A stretch of DNA of 64,000 bases from Pseudomonas svalbardensis (GCF_030053115.1 NZ_CP125619.1:5219501-5283500), one strand, 5' to 3'. Counted from the first letter of the stretch, positions 24,801 through 34,602 are shown. The notes: generated by a model from the letters alone, not told the origin. Numbers and translations: made by a program.

Positions 24801-26942
24801 ATGAAATTCAAGTCGATCCAGTTTTCCGTGGCGGCCCTCGCCGGCGCCATCATTCTTAGTGTCGTGGCAGCTCTGGTGCTGTACGCGTTGTTTTCCGGCG
24901 CACGGACACAAGACATGGTCCAGCAGCGGACCCAGGCACAATTCGAGCAAGTCATCGAACAACGCCTGACGTCACTGGCGCAAACCCAGGTCAGCCAGAT
25001 CCAGCGCGAGCTCGAAGCGCCACTGCTGATTGCCGGCGGACTGGTGCGAGTCAATGCATTGATCGGTACCCCGGGCGCCGATGGCCAGCCACAGTTGAGC
25101 CTGAGCCGTGAGCAATTGATCAGCCTGATTAAGGAAAACGTCACTAAGAACCCGAAAATTCTCGGCACCTACGTCGGCTGGGAAAAAAACGCCCTCGATC
25201 ACAACGATGCGGCCTACGTCGACACCAAGATTGTCGGCATCGACGCCAGCAACGGCCGCTTCCTGCCGTGGTGGTTCCGCAACGAAGACGGCAGCCTTGG
25301 CCTGGATAAACTGGTGGACGTCGACGACCAGAAAACCCTGTCCACCGGCGTGCGCGCCAGCGAGTACTACCTGTGCTCGAAAGAAACCAAAAAATCCTGC
25401 GTGATCGATCCGGCGCCTTACAAGGTCGGCGACAAGATCGTCATGCTCGCCTCCTTTATTGAACCGATCATGCTCAACGGGGCCTTCCAGGGCATCGTCG
25501 GCGCCGACCTCTCGGTGAACTTCATCCAGGAAATGCTCCTCGGCGCGAATCAGAAGTTGTACAGCGGCGCTGGTGAAATGGCCCTGATTGGCGGCAACAG
25601 CCGGATCGTTGCCTACACCAAGGACCCGAGCAAATTCGGTGAGAAAGTCAGCGACATCCTCGACAGCCAGCAGATCGCCAACATGGCCAATCTCAAGCGC
25701 GGTGAAGTCACCTACACCGTCGACAAGGCCCAGGGCCGGATCGAGTTGTACCTGCCATTCGGCATCGGCCAGACCGACGCTCGCTGGACCCTCATGCTGC
25801 AACTGCCGTTGAACGCGGTGATGGCCGACCTGCAAAAACTTCAGACCGATCTGGACGCTCAGCGCAAGTCCGACACCTTTGGCATGGCCATGGTCGGTTT
25901 GTTGATCGCCGGTATCGGTTTGCTGGTGATCTGGCTGGTGGGCCACGGCATTGCCCGGCCGCTGAAGCAGATGGTTGCCATGCTCGACGACATCGCTCAG
26001 GGCGAAGGTGACCTGACTCGACGCCTGACCAGCGACCGCGCCGACGAACTGGGCTCAATCGCCAAAGGCTTCAACACATTCCTGGCCAAGTTGCAGGTGA
26101 TGATCACCCAGGTGGTGACTTCGGTGCAGAGCGTCAGCGACTCGTCGGAACACACCGCCGACATCGCCATCCGCACCAACATCGGCGTGCACAAGCAAAT
26201 GGCCGAGATCGATCAGGTGGCCACGGCGGTGCACGAAATGACCGCCACCGCCCAGGACGTGGCGCGCAACGCGACCCAGGCTGCGCAAGCCGCCAGTCAT
26301 GCGGATCAGGCAGCGGCGCAAGGCATGCAAATCGTCCGCGATACGTCGAACTCGATTGGCGTGCTGGCGATAGAAATCGGCAAGGCTGTCGGCGTGGTGC
26401 AAACCTTGGCCAAGGACAGCGAGAACATCAATGCGATCCTGACGGCCATTCGCGGGATCGCCGAACAGACCAACCTGCTGGCCTTGAACGCTGCCATCGA
26501 AGCGGCCCGCGCTGGCGAACAGGGACGCGGTTTTGCGGTGGTAGCCGATGAAGTGCGCAACCTGGCGCAGAAGACTCAGAAAGCCACTGAAGAAATTCAG
26601 ACCATGATTCAGCAGCTGCAACAAGGCACACGTGATGTGGTGCGTGTGATGGAGGACAGTCAGAACCGTACCGACGAAAGCGTGCAGCACGCGGCGAAAG
26701 CGGCCGAGGCGCTGGAGACGATTACTCAGGCGGTGTCAGTGATCAACGACATGAACACCCAGATTGCCAGTGCGGCTGAGGAACAGAGTGCGGTGGCTGA
26801 CGACATTAATCGGAACGTGATCAACATTGGGCAAGTGGCCAATGAAGTGGCCGGCGGGGCGGATGAATCGAGTGCGGCGAGTGCGGATCTGACCAAGTTG
26901 GCTGAACAGCAGCGGCGGTTGATTAATCAGTTCAAGGTCTGA
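24801..26942 (+). CDS. Methyl-accepting chemotaxis protein with dCache sensor domain
   Basis: A 713-residue chemoreceptor. A first membrane segment at about residues 10-32 and a second at about 360-382 enclose a roughly 325-residue periplasmic domain of dCache size (FTGVD-like region [13 protein letters not shown], then [11 protein letters not shown]). A HAMP domain follows (about 383-437), then a cytoplasmic signalling tip [19 protein letters not shown] (about 554). The layout matches TlpQ/McpU polyamine-type receptors of Pseudomonas, but ligand identity is not established. No CheR/B tether pentapeptide is seen at the C-terminus (NQFKV). Confidence 0.92.
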   Translation: MKFKSIQFSVAALAGAIILSVVAALVLYALFSGARTQDMVQQRTQAQFEQVIEQRLTSLAQTQVSQIQRELEAPLLIAGGLVRVNALIGTPGADGQPQLSLSREQLISLIKENVTKNPKILGTYVGWEKNALDHNDAAYVDTKIVGIDASNGRFLPWWFRNEDGSLGLDKLVDVDDQKTLSTGVRASEYYLCSKETKKSCVIDPAPYKVGDKIVMLASFIEPIMLNGAFQGIVGADLSVNFIQEMLLGANQKLYSGAGEMALIGGNSRIVAYTKDPSKFGEKVSDILDSQQIANMANLKRGEVTYTVDKAQGRIELYLPFGIGQTDARWTLMLQLPLNAVMADLQKLQTDLDAQRKSDTFGMAMVGLLIAGIGLLVIWLVGHGIARPLKQMVAMLDDIAQGEGDLTRRLTSDRADELGSIAKGFNTFLAKLQVMITQVVTSVQSVSDSSEHTADIAIRTNIGVHKQMAEIDQVATAVHEMTATAQDVARNATQAAQAASHADQAAAQGMQIVRDTSNSIGVLAIEIGKAVGVVQTLAKDSENINAILTAIRGIAEQTNLLALNAAIEAARAGEQGRGFAVVADEVRNLAQKTQKATEEIQTMIQQLQQGTRDVVRVMEDSQNRTDESVQHAAKAAEALETITQAVSVINDMNTQIASAAEEQSAVADDINRNVINIGQVANEVAGGADESSAASADLTKLAEQQRRLINQFKV

Positions 26943-26948
26943 AGAGCG

Positions 26949-27106
26949 CCCTCACCCTAACCCTCTCCCAGAGGGAGAGGGGACTGACCGAGGTGTATGG
27001 CGCTATCCATCGACCTGAAATATCGAGTCGAACTCAAGTTTTGAAAGTGACAAAGATCGGCTCCCTTTCCCCCTCTCCCCTCTGGGGAGAGGGCTGGGGT
27101 GAGGGG
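26949..27106. repeat. Dispersed inverted repeat (CCCTCACCC... type)
   Basis: CCCTCACCCTAACCCTCTCC at the left end and GGGAGAGGGCTGGGGTGAGG at the right end form the arms of an imperfect palindrome of about 158 bp. Inner CTCTCCC/GGGAGAG arms make local hairpins at each end. It fills the gap between the chemoreceptor and the YedK-like gene. Confidence 0.65.
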
Positions 27107-27130
27107 TGGCTTTTGAACCAGACACAGACC

Positions 27131-27754
27131 TCAACCCGGAGTAAGACACTCCGGCCCATTAAGCTTCGGATCATTCACCAGATTCGCCAACACCCGCTCG
27201 CGCAACGCCGCGGGTTCACTGGCGAGCAACGCTTGCAAGGCATGCAACGGCGTTTCGGGATTGAGCCACGCCTCCTGCCCCGCCGCATCGAGAATCAACG
27301 GCCGACGCTGACTCGCCGCCGGTTGCGTGATCACCGCTGTACTCAGCCACACCTGCTCCTGCACTGGATACGCTTCCCAAATCGCCGCAAAGAACAGCGT
27401 CGAGCCCTCACCCGGTGTCAGCCAATACGGACGCTTGCGTGTGGTGCCGCGCCATTCGTAAAAACCATTGGCCGGCAGCAGGCAACGGCGCTCGCGCAGG
27501 GCCTGGCGAAACATCGGTTGTTCGGCAACGGTTTCGGCCCGGGCATGGGCCGGTGTGCGGGACAGGTCGGTCAGCCACGGCGGCGTCAACCCCCAACGCG
27601 CTCGGGCCAACTCACGCTGACTGTCAACACCCGCGCGCAGCATCAACACCGAATCGTTGGGAGAAATATTCCACTGGGCCTGCTGATCGGCGGGGAAGCC
27701 GGGCAGGGCCGCGAAGGCGGGGTTCCAGCGAAACAGGGCATAACGTCCACACAT
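27131..27754 (-). CDS. SOS-response-associated peptidase / HMCES-like protein with altered active site
   Basis: A 207-residue SRAP-fold protein (YedK/HMCES), which in typical members crosslinks to abasic sites in single-stranded DNA through Cys2. MCGRY start, WNISPNDSV, ARWGLTPPW and the NGFYEWRG block (Glu100) are all present. Two usual active-site residues are changed: the Asn before ARAETV is His70 (TPAHARAETV), and the HDRMP His is lost (SQRRPLIL, residues 149-155). It is short compared with E. coli YedK. A cognate function may persist but cannot be assumed. Confidence 0.85.
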   Translation of the reverse strand: MCGRYALFRWNPAFAALPGFPADQQAQWNISPNDSVLMLRAGVDSQRELARARWGLTPPWLTDLSRTPAHARAETVAEQPMFRQALRERRCLLPANGFYEWRGTTRKRPYWLTPGEGSTLFFAAIWEAYPVQEQVWLSTAVITQPAASQRRPLILDAAGQEAWLNPETPLHALQALLASEPAALRERVLANLVNDPKLNGPECLTPG

Positions 27755-27789
27755 GGGGCAACACGACTCTAAATAAAACGAACGCCAGC

Positions 27790-28050
27790 CTAACAGACCA
27801 GCGTGCCGGGAAAACTTTCCGGTTCGTCGCCGGGCAGTGGAAGCGCGGCATTGTACGCGGTGATCAGCTCCCGGGCGTATTCGGCCTGGTCGTTATCCAC
27901 CGACAAGCCCAGCAAGCCGTAAATCGGCAGTTCGCCGCTTCCACCGAGCAAATCACGCCCCACCAGATGCGCTTCGATGCCCTCGCTGGCCAGCATGCCT
28001 TGCAGCAACTCACCTTCCATCAGGTTTTCAGGCTCGTAGATTCGCTGCAT
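27790..28050 (-). CDS. DUF2007 small protein (putative signal-transducing)
   Basis: An 86-residue protein of the DUF2007 family, which has a GlnB-like small alpha/beta fold. The N-terminal MQRIYEPENLMEGELLQGML and the central GIEAHLVGRDLLGGSGELP are diagnostic. It is only 9 bp downstream of the CPXCG gene on the same strand, so the two are co-transcribed. Function is unknown; the tail DEPESFPGTLVC is less conserved. Confidence 0.8.
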   Translation of the reverse strand: MQRIYEPENLMEGELLQGMLASEGIEAHLVGRDLLGGSGELPIYGLLGLSVDNDQAEYARELITAYNAALPLPGDEPESFPGTLVC

Positions 28051-28059
28051 AGACGCCCC

Positions 28060-28242
28060 TCACTCATTTTCGCTGAACACTTCGAGATGCCATTCCTCTC
28101 CGTGAACCTGCAACACAAACGTTATCGGCCGACAGCACACCTGACAGTCCTCGATATAGGTCTGATCGCCCCCGGACAGATCCACAGACGTCTCAACCTC
28201 CTCACCACAATACGGACATTCATACTGCGCAGTTTCCAGCAT
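28060..28242 (-). CDS. CPXCG-motif cysteine-rich small protein
   Basis: A 60-residue protein with two Cys pairs, CPYCG (residues 9-13) and CQVC (about 33-36), likely a single zinc ribbon. The spacing between pairs is acidic and typical of the CPXCG family. It precedes the DUF2007 gene. No function is known; a zinc-binding adaptor role is inference. Confidence 0.82.
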   Translation of the reverse strand: MLETAQYECPYCGEEVETSVDLSGGDQTYIEDCQVCCRPITFVLQVHGEEWHLEVFSENE

Positions 28243-28381
28243 CGCGGTCTCCCAGGTGACTTGTGCGTATAATCGCCGGTCTATTTGCAGGGCTATTTTT
28301 GTCTGGCTGACTTTTCAGACCGTGCCCCGTTGGTTTTCGATCAAAACCTTTACTTACCCTAGCCGTTTCTAACAAGAGAGC

Positions 28382-29548
28382 ATGATGGGCGAATTCGATG
28401 CCATCCGACCTTACAATGACAGCGAAGTCCCGGCAGTGCTGGACCGGCTGCTCGGCGACAAGGCGTTTCTAGATATCCTCATCCACTTCCGCTTCCCGCG
28501 TTTTGCCGGCGCTTTCGGCTGGATGCTCAAACCTCTTATAGCTCATCGGCTGCGCCGTGAGTTCGCCGGCGTTACGTCGGTGGCCACGTTGCAGGATAAA
28601 GTCGAGATGTACGTCGACCACACCATCGAGCGAGCCACGGACGGTGTGACGTACACCGGCGTCGAGCAGTTCAAGTCCGGCAGCGCTTACTTGTTCATTG
28701 CCAACCACCGCGACATCGTGATGGACCCGGCCTTCGTCAACTACGCCGTGTACCACGCCGGCCTGCCGACACCGCGCATCGCGATCGGCGACAACCTGCT
28801 GCAAAAGCCCTTCGTCAGCGATCTGATGCGCCTGAACAAGAGCTTCATCGTGCATCGTTCGATCGCCGGTCGACGCGAGAAGATGGCGGCGTATCAACTG
28901 CTGTCGGCCTACATCAACCACTCGATCCGCAAGGATTGCGCCTCGATCTGGATCGCCCAGGCCGAAGGCCGGGCCAAGGATGGCGACGACCGCACCGAGT
29001 CGGCCATCCTTAAGATGTTCCACATGAGCCGCAAGGACGAGCCGTTCGGCGAAGTCATTCAGTCGTTGAACCTCACCCCGGTGTCGATCAGCTATGAATA
29101 CGACCCGTGCGATCAAGCCAAGGCGCGCGAGCTGTTCATCCGCGCCACCACCGGCAGCTACACCAAAGTGCCGGGCGAGGACGATGTGAGCATCGCCAAG
29201 GGCATCACCGGCTACAAGGGCCGCGTGCATGTGAACTTCGCCTCGCCGATCACCGAGCTGTTCGACGACACCAAGCAATTGGCGATCGAGATGGACCGGC
29301 AGATCCTCGGCGGCTACCGCCTGTTCCCGGTGCACTACCTGGCCTACGCCCAGTGGAAAGACGCCGACCCGCAATTGCAGGTGCCGAAAGCCGCTGAGGT
29401 GTTTGCAGCGGATGAACTGGCCAAGGCTCAGGAGCAATGGCAACAGCGTCTGGACGCGTGCCCTGAGGAGCATCGTCCGTTCATGGTCCTGCAATACGCG
29501 ACGCCGGTGCGCAATCAGTACCGTGTGAAAGCAGGATTGCCGCTGTAA
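28382..29548 (+). CDS. 1-acyl-sn-glycerol-3-phosphate acyltransferase-like protein
   Basis: A 388-residue acyltransferase of the LPLAT/PlsC superfamily, predicted to transfer acyl groups to a glycerophospholipid precursor at the inner membrane. The motif NHRDIVMDPAF (about residues 109-119) is the catalytic His-Asp box but with one residue more than the canonical NHX4D. Other blocks are AEGRAKDGDDRTE (EGxR-like) and the LTPVSISYEYDP segment. It has no clear membrane helix. Two adjacent ATGs (28382 and 28385) are possible starts. A terminator follows directly. Confidence 0.82.
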   Translation: MMGEFDAIRPYNDSEVPAVLDRLLGDKAFLDILIHFRFPRFAGAFGWMLKPLIAHRLRREFAGVTSVATLQDKVEMYVDHTIERATDGVTYTGVEQFKSGSAYLFIANHRDIVMDPAFVNYAVYHAGLPTPRIAIGDNLLQKPFVSDLMRLNKSFIVHRSIAGRREKMAAYQLLSAYINHSIRKDCASIWIAQAEGRAKDGDDRTESAILKMFHMSRKDEPFGEVIQSLNLTPVSISYEYDPCDQAKARELFIRATTGSYTKVPGEDDVSIAKGITGYKGRVHVNFASPITELFDDTKQLAIEMDRQILGGYRLFPVHYLAYAQWKDADPQLQVPKAAEVFAADELAKAQEQWQQRLDACPEEHRPFMVLQYATPVRNQYRVKAGLPL

Positions 29549-29568
29549 CGTTTTTGGCGGGATACGAC

Positions 29569-29593
29569 AACGGCGCCCTCGGGCGCCGTTTTC
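29569..29593 (+). terminator. Intrinsic terminator after the acyltransferase
   Basis: AACGGCGCCC / GGGCGCCGTT (29569-29578 with 29581-29590), loop TC, then TTTTC. It lies about 20 bp beyond the stop. Confidence 0.75.
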
Positions 29594-29612
29594 ATTGCTG
29601 CGTATTTTGCTG

Positions 29613-29897
29613 TCAGAAGCGTGTACTGATCCACGACACCAGCAGCGCCAATCCCAGGCAGGCAAAACCGAATCGATAAAAAAACCGGTTCATGCGCAAG
29701 GTCGCCCCATCCAGCATCAACGTCGGTTCATCGATACGACGGCTCTGGCCTTGCGCTTCGAGAATGGCCAACGCGCGCTGTTCGCGGCGGCGAGTGGCAT
29801 GCAGCAACCAGCCGCCCGGAAAGGCAAACAACAAGGCCAACAGGTTGATCAACTTGGCGGGATGGTTGGTAAACAGCGAAATCAAATGCAACGACAT
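29613..29897 (-). CDS. Small inner-membrane protein, unknown function
   Basis: A 94-residue protein with two predicted membrane segments: about residues 12-30 (AKLINLLALLFAFPGGWLL) and 74-91 (FGFACLGLALLVSWIS). Between them is a charged, Arg/Glu-rich loop. Start at MSLHLISLF, preceded by GAGGT. I do not recognise the family; it appears to be a conserved Pseudomonas membrane protein. Confidence 0.6.
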   Translation of the reverse strand: MSLHLISLFTNHPAKLINLLALLFAFPGGWLLHATRRREQRALAILEAQGQSRRIDEPTLMLDGATLRMNRFFYRFGFACLGLALLVSWISTRF

Positions 29898-30089
29898 CAC
29901 GGACCTCAGCAAAACAGGTGTGGCAGACGCCGAACCGACGACCGCGGCGCGAATTCTACTGAAAGCCTCGCCTCGTGCCCTTGCTTTCCGACAAGTAACG
30001 AACCATTTGACCGATTCCTGTCCTGTGTCACGGCGCCGTCATCTGAATACGCCAGTCTGGCGCCCCTCGAAACCGACACGGAAACCGTC

Positions 30090-30296
30090 ATGTTGCACGC
30101 CGAAAACCAGGATCGCCTCTACCTCATTGCTCAAAGCGACGAACAACAAAACCTCGTTGGCAGCCTCGCCTTCAACGTCCAGGACCGCCACTGGCTGGTG
30201 TATTGCGCATTGGGTGGGCATCAGCATTCGGATTTGCCAGAGACGGATTTGCTGACAGGCGTGAGTGTTCTGGATTTTTACTCCGAAGCAGCATGA
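30090..30296 (+). CDS. Small conserved hypothetical protein
   Basis: A 68-residue acidic protein, MLHAENQDRLYLIAQSDEQQ at its start and VLDFYSEAA at the end. The predicted ribosome-binding site is weak (GGAAACC). Codon use fits a real gene, but no motif is recognised. The start at 30090 is chosen because the open frame upstream is low-complexity. Confidence 0.55.
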   Translation: MLHAENQDRLYLIAQSDEQQNLVGSLAFNVQDRHWLVYCALGGHQHSDLPETDLLTGVSVLDFYSEAA

Positions 30297-30345
30297 CACC
30301 GCTGCCCCCCTGTGGGAGTAGTCCCACCAAAAATCAGCAAGCATG

Positions 30346-30383
30346 AAAAAGCCCGGGGCCATTGCTGGCAACCGGGCTTTTTT
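30346..30383. terminator. Bidirectional terminator
   Basis: A 9-bp stem AAAGCCCGG (30348-30356) / CCGGGCTTT (30372-30380) with A-rich and T-rich flanks separates the small plus-strand gene from the YajG-like gene on the minus strand. Confidence 0.8.
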
Positions 30384-30398
30384 GAATCCAGCGAATGT

Positions 30399-30983
30399 TT
30401 ATTCGCCGAGAATCTGACCAATCGTCGGATCCTTGAACAGACGCGTCAACGCATCGCTCAGCACATCACTGACCAGCTTGGTATTGGTTTCCTGATTCGG
30501 CGCCATACCAAAACGTTGATCCAGGGACGCACCGTAACGCCCGCTGTAACGACGATTGGCATTCTGCACATCGGAGCGGAACGTCGCGCCGATGGTGGCC
30601 TCAGTCACGTACATGCCTTCTTTAGGCGACTGATACTTCAGCTCGGCCAGGGTCACGGTTATTTGCGGTGCATTCGGTGCATTGTTGGTTGGCGTAAAAC
30701 CCAGCAACCGCACGGCCGCTTCGGCCTGAGCCTGCAACTTCGGCAGAATTTGCGCGCCCTGCACGGTGATCGCGCTGGTCTCAGGGTACAGGCCACCACG
30801 GGTGCCCAAAGTCGGCGACGGACGACCGTCCACCACACGCACCACCACCGGTTGACCATGACCGACCGGTGCCAGCTGAGTCGTCAGCTTGGGTTCCGGA
30901 TTCAGTTGTTGCGGGCTGTGGGCGCAGCCGACCAGCGTCAAACTGGTCACAGTGATCAAACCGAACAACAGGCGTTGCAACAT
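30399..30983 (-). CDS. YajG-family lipoprotein
   Basis: A 194-residue lipoprotein: signal peptide with lipobox TLVGC (Cys20), followed by a DUF4136/YajG-like domain. Characteristic blocks are VVVRVVDGRPSPTLGTRGG and the C-terminal VSDVLSDALTRLFKDPTIG. Probably anchored in the outer membrane. Function unknown; E. coli YajG is likewise uncharacterised. The start is set by GGAGAAAAGC directly before the ATG. Confidence 0.82.
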   Translation of the reverse strand: MLQRLLFGLITVTSLTLVGCAHSPQQLNPEPKLTTQLAPVGHGQPVVVRVVDGRPSPTLGTRGGLYPETSAITVQGAQILPKLQAQAEAAVRLLGFTPTNNAPNAPQITVTLAELKYQSPKEGMYVTEATIGATFRSDVQNANRRYSGRYGASLDQRFGMAPNQETNTKLVSDVLSDALTRLFKDPTIGQILGE

Positions 30984-31188
30984 GCTCTTTTCTCCAGAAT
31001 CAGGCACAAACAGGCCGGCAGTATAGCGGTGCGCCACTGCGGCTAACCAGCACCCCACAGTGAATACTGAAATGTCTGACAAACCCTTGGGAAGCCGGTT
31101 CCTGTCACACAGATGTCATCGCCCATACACTTTCACGTCACGGCTCGCTGGCAACCTTCACAGCAGTCACCCCACAAGGTACTTCGCC

Positions 31189-31422
31189 ATGCGCTATCTC
31201 ATCTCGCTGTTCAACCCACGTCCTCTGCATCGCTGCTTCGCCCTGCTCGACCGTAACGGCCACTGCCAGGCATTCAAACAGTGCAGCCTCCAGCCGATGG
31301 GTGATGACTGGGTCGAAATCGAAGAAATCCGTCTCAACTGGTTACACCATCCCCTGCCCCCTAGCGCCCGTGTCAGCCAGCGCCAGCCACGTGCGCGGGC
31401 TCAACATCTGTTGACCACCTGA
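31189..31422 (+). CDS. Small conserved hypothetical protein
   Basis: A 77-residue basic protein (MRYLISLFNPRPLHRCFALL at the start, ending RARAQHLLTT) behind an AAGGT ribosome-binding site. Three Cys (at about 16, 26 and 32) are spaced irregularly. I recognise no family; conserved in Pseudomonas by general impression only. Confidence 0.55.
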   Translation: MRYLISLFNPRPLHRCFALLDRNGHCQAFKQCSLQPMGDDWVEIEEIRLNWLHHPLPPSARVSQRQPRARAQHLLTT

Positions 31423-32161
31423 CCGAACACCTAATAAAAGTCATTAAACACGACCATTTCCCTACGTTTCTTCGCTACAATCTCCCCCCGATTATAAGGA
31501 CGTCTCCTGATCGGGCCTCGCAGCATCGTCAATGCGCTTGTATTGACACCCCGCACCGCCCACAGAGAGCCGCCCACACAGATCGAGTGAAGCTGGCGCG
31601 CTTGCTGTTCCTTGAGCAAAACCCCCACTTTTCGCGAATCTGCAGAGCTGTCATTACGCTCGGTTACTGAGCTGTTTGCCCGTTTTGCCTGTCATGTATC
31701 CCATGGCGGCAATCCATCCGGGCACGGTGCCAGGCTGGGGCAGCCCTTTTTTGAGGTTCACGTCTTCAAAAGAGCGTGAAAAAAACGGGTTTTCACAACT
31801 TCACAAGAGTGTGGCGAGCAAATGAATAGTTTTGCGTCTGAATATGCACCATTAGCGTCTGAAACAGCCCAACGACACAGGACCGAGTACGCCTCGAACA
31901 CCGGATCCTGAAGCCTGTCCTCTACGGATTTGGTTGCACAAACGGATGTATCGACCATAAGTCGAATTGCCAGCCGCGCGTTGAAGTGAGTTCATGTAAC
32001 TCTTTTAGACCCGGCCGGTAGCGTCCGTCGAAGTTGCGAAAAATTGCGAAGATTCGGACATGGCGATACTGCCATGGGTACCTGGGGCATCACTGACACG
32101 CCCCTGAACGCCTGGCAGCCATGCCGACAATTTGGTGCTGCAGATTTTGGAGACGCGTTAA
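31423..32161. other. 739-bp gene-free region upstream of mqo
   Basis: No convincing CDS on either strand. It contains a direct repeat GCGTCTGAA at 31834-31842 and 31855-31863 (21-bp spacing, two helical turns), a hairpin GTGAAAA/TTTTCAC (31776-31782 with 31790-31796) and a short direct repeat TTGCGAA at 32034-32040 and 32044-32050. It probably holds the mqo promoter(s) and long leader. A small RNA cannot be excluded. Confidence 0.5.
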
Positions 32162-33670
32162 ATGGCGCATAACGAAGCAGTCGACGTAGTACTGGTTGGG
32201 GCCGGCATCATGAGTGCCACCCTCGCTGTACTGCTCAAAGAGCTCGACCCCGCGATCAAGCTGGAAGTCGTCGAGTTGATGGATTCCGGTGCCGCGGAGA
32301 GTTCGAACCCGTGGAACAACGCCGGTACCGGTCACGCCGGGCTGTGTGAGCTCAACTACACGCCGCAGGCCGCCGACGGCACCGTCGACATCAAGAAAGC
32401 CGTGCACATCAACACCCAGTTCGAGGTGTCGAAGCAGTTCTGGTCCTACCTGACCAGGAAAAGCACCTTCGGCTCGTGCAAGACGTTCATCAGCCCGGTG
32501 CCGCACCTGAGCTTCGTCCAGAGTGACGATGGCGTTTCCTTCCTCAAGGAACGCTTCAAGACGCTGAGCAAGCACCACGCCTTCTCGGACATGGAATACA
32601 CCGAAGACAAGGCCACCATGGCCGAGTGGATGCCGCTGATGATGCCTGGCCGGCCGGCCGACGAAGTCGTCGCCGCCACCCGCGTCATGAACGGCACCGA
32701 CGTCAACTTCGGCGCCCTGACCAATCAACTGCTCAAGCACCTGACCAGCGCACCCGATGCCCAGGTCAAGTACTGCAAGCGCGTGACCGGCCTCAAGCGT
32801 AACGGCAGTGGCTGGACCGTCAGCATCAAGGACGTCAACAGCGGCAATTCCCGTGACGTCGACGCGAAATTCGTGTTCCTCGGTGCTGGCGGCGCGGCAC
32901 TGCCGCTGCTGCAAGCTTCGGGCATCGAAGAAAGCAAAGGCTTCGGCGGCTTCCCGATCAGCGGCCAGTGGCTGCGTTGCGACAACCCGGAAGTGGTCAA
33001 ACACCACCAGGCCAAGGTTTACAGCCAGGCGGCCGTGGGTTCGCCACCGATGTCGGTGCCGCACCTGGACACCCGCGTCGTCGATGGCAAGAAGTCCCTG
33101 CTGTTCGGACCTTACGCCGGTTTCACCACCAAGTTCCTCAAGCACGGCTCCTTCATGGACCTGCCGATGTCGGTTCGCGCCGGCAACATCGGCCCGATGC
33201 TGGCCGTGGCGAAAAACAACATGGACCTGACCAAGTACCTGGTCAGCGAAGTGATGCAGTCGATGGAACAGCGTCTGGATTCCCTGCGTCGCTTCTACCC
33301 TGAAGCGAAAGCCGAAGACTGGCGCCTGGAAGTGGCCGGCCAACGGGTGCAGATCATCAAGAAAGACCCGAAAAAGGGCGGCGTTCTGCAGTTCGGTACC
33401 GAACTGGTCGCGGCCAAGGACGGTACGCTTGCTGCCCTGCTCGGCGCTTCGCCAGGTGCGTCGGTGACCGTTTCGATCATGCTTGAGCTGATCGAGAAAT
33501 GCTTCCCGAACAAAACTTCTGGTGAATGGGCTGCCAAGCTCGCGGAAATCTTCCCGGCTCGGGAAAAAGTTCTGGAAACCGACGCTGCGCTGTATCGCAA
33601 GATCAATGTGCAGAACAACGTCGCGCTGGAACTGGTTGAAGCCAGCAACGAGACCGAAAGCTACGCTTGA
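32162..33670 (+). CDS. mqo: Malate:quinone oxidoreductase
   Basis: A 502-residue FAD-dependent membrane-associated dehydrogenase that oxidises malate to oxaloacetate and passes electrons to quinone. The N-terminal Rossmann motif is [16 protein letters not shown] (about residues 10-25), followed by [20 protein letters not shown], the FAD-binding signature. It is the usual Pseudomonas TCA-cycle malate dehydrogenase. A ribosome-binding site (GGAG) lies 10 nt upstream of the ATG. A strong terminator follows. Confidence 0.95.
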   Translation: MAHNEAVDVVLVGAGIMSATLAVLLKELDPAIKLEVVELMDSGAAESSNPWNNAGTGHAGLCELNYTPQAADGTVDIKKAVHINTQFEVSKQFWSYLTRKSTFGSCKTFISPVPHLSFVQSDDGVSFLKERFKTLSKHHAFSDMEYTEDKATMAEWMPLMMPGRPADEVVAATRVMNGTDVNFGALTNQLLKHLTSAPDAQVKYCKRVTGLKRNGSGWTVSIKDVNSGNSRDVDAKFVFLGAGGAALPLLQASGIEESKGFGGFPISGQWLRCDNPEVVKHHQAKVYSQAAVGSPPMSVPHLDTRVVDGKKSLLFGPYAGFTTKFLKHGSFMDLPMSVRAGNIGPMLAVAKNNMDLTKYLVSEVMQSMEQRLDSLRRFYPEAKAEDWRLEVAGQRVQIIKKDPKKGGVLQFGTELVAAKDGTLAALLGASPGASVTVSIMLELIEKCFPNKTSGEWAAKLAEIFPAREKVLETDAALYRKINVQNNVALELVEASNETESYA

Positions 33671-33681
33671 TTCGGCCGCAT

Positions 33682-33721
33682 AAAAAACGCCCCGTTCTTA
33701 TTGAGAGCGGGGCGTTTTTTT
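33682..33721. terminator. Bidirectional terminator of mqo
   Basis: CGCCCCG (33688-33694) / CGGGGCG (33708-33714) with AAAAAA before and TTTTTTT after. It separates mqo from the PA4642-like gene on the other strand. Confidence 0.9.
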
Positions 33722-33737
33722 GTGCCTTTAAAAGATC

Positions 33738-34025
33738 TTAACCGCGAGCCTTTTCGATCAGTTCGATGTACTCGGCCGCGTTGCGCTGATCCTTGATCAG
33801 GGCGACGAAGTCGTTGCCGTGCTCATCCTTGCCGTCCAGATCCAGACCGGCTTCGACGAAAAACGTCAGAAAACGCCCGAAGTCATCGATGCGCAGGCCG
33901 CGGTAGGCCTTGATCAGTTTGTGCAGCGACGGCGACGTGGCGTCGACCGGTTCGAAATCGAGGAACAGCTTGATCTGCTCATCGCCGATCTCGTCACCAA
34001 TCACTTGCTTCTTATCTTTACGCAT
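33738..34025 (-). CDS. Conserved hypothetical protein, PA4642 family
   Basis: A 95-residue acidic protein starting MRKDKKQVIGDEIGDEQIKL. It has the layout of the PA4642 family found beside mqo in Pseudomonas (by memory). Most of it looks helical with an FLDFEPVDATSPSLHKLIKA core. No domain or catalytic motif is seen. Probably soluble and cytoplasmic. Confidence 0.8.
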   Translation of the reverse strand: MRKDKKQVIGDEIGDEQIKLFLDFEPVDATSPSLHKLIKAYRGLRIDDFGRFLTFFVEAGLDLDGKDEHGNDFVALIKDQRNAAEYIELIEKARG

Positions 34026-34088
34026 TGCCGACTCCAGCTCGCAGACATTTCACGGGACGGGCAGTTTACCCCTCCGCGGGCATAGGGC

Positions 34089-34574
34089 TCAACGCGGACG
34101 AACGCTGCCTGTGTGCAGATCGGCCCAGACATGGCCGTTGGCGTAGCTGAGGAACTGGCAATACACCGTGTCATTGCGCAACAAGTCGATCACCACCCGG
34201 TACTGGGCCATCGGGTAAAACAGCGTCAAGGTTTTGCTTTTGTCGTCGTAGATCGGCTTTTTCAGGCTTTTGCTTTCGCCATCGAAATTGACCAGCACCT
34301 GGTTGATGGTCGCGCCCTTGTTCAAGGATTTGCCCTTGAGACGGATCAGCAACGGTGAGGTCACCGGAATCGGCTGCTGGTTTGACTGGCGTTGACTGCC
34401 GACCACCACCGAGTACTCGGTGACCTGCAACAGCTGTTGCTGCTCGGGCTCCGCGTCACGCAGGGTCAAGTCATCGGGGGGCAGGAACTGCGCGTGCATC
34501 GGCGCCGGGGCGGCAGCCAGAGGCAGGCTGACGGTCAGCAACAGGGCGACGCAGCTGCGGATCAAAAGGCTCAT
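34089..34574 (-). CDS. Exported hypothetical protein
   Basis: A 161-residue protein with a Sec signal peptide (CVALLLTVSLPLAAAPA, about residues 8-24) and no lipobox. The mature part has a QYRVVIDLLRNDTVYCQFLS segment with a single Cys. It looks like a small periplasmic beta protein. No family recognised; in P. aeruginosa a similar gene sits at the same place (PA4643-like by memory). Confidence 0.65.
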   Translation of the reverse strand: MSLLIRSCVALLLTVSLPLAAAPAPMHAQFLPPDDLTLRDAEPEQQQLLQVTEYSVVVGSQRQSNQQPIPVTSPLLIRLKGKSLNKGATINQVLVNFDGESKSLKKPIYDDKSKTLTLFYPMAQYRVVIDLLRNDTVYCQFLSYANGHVWADLHTGSVRPR

Positions 34575-34602
34575 GACAGGCTCCCAAGACGAGGCCGAGC
34601 AC

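Noticed and set aside
31431..31628. 65-codon minus-strand ORF in the mqo leader
   Set aside because: No family, unusual composition and no credible ribosome-binding site.
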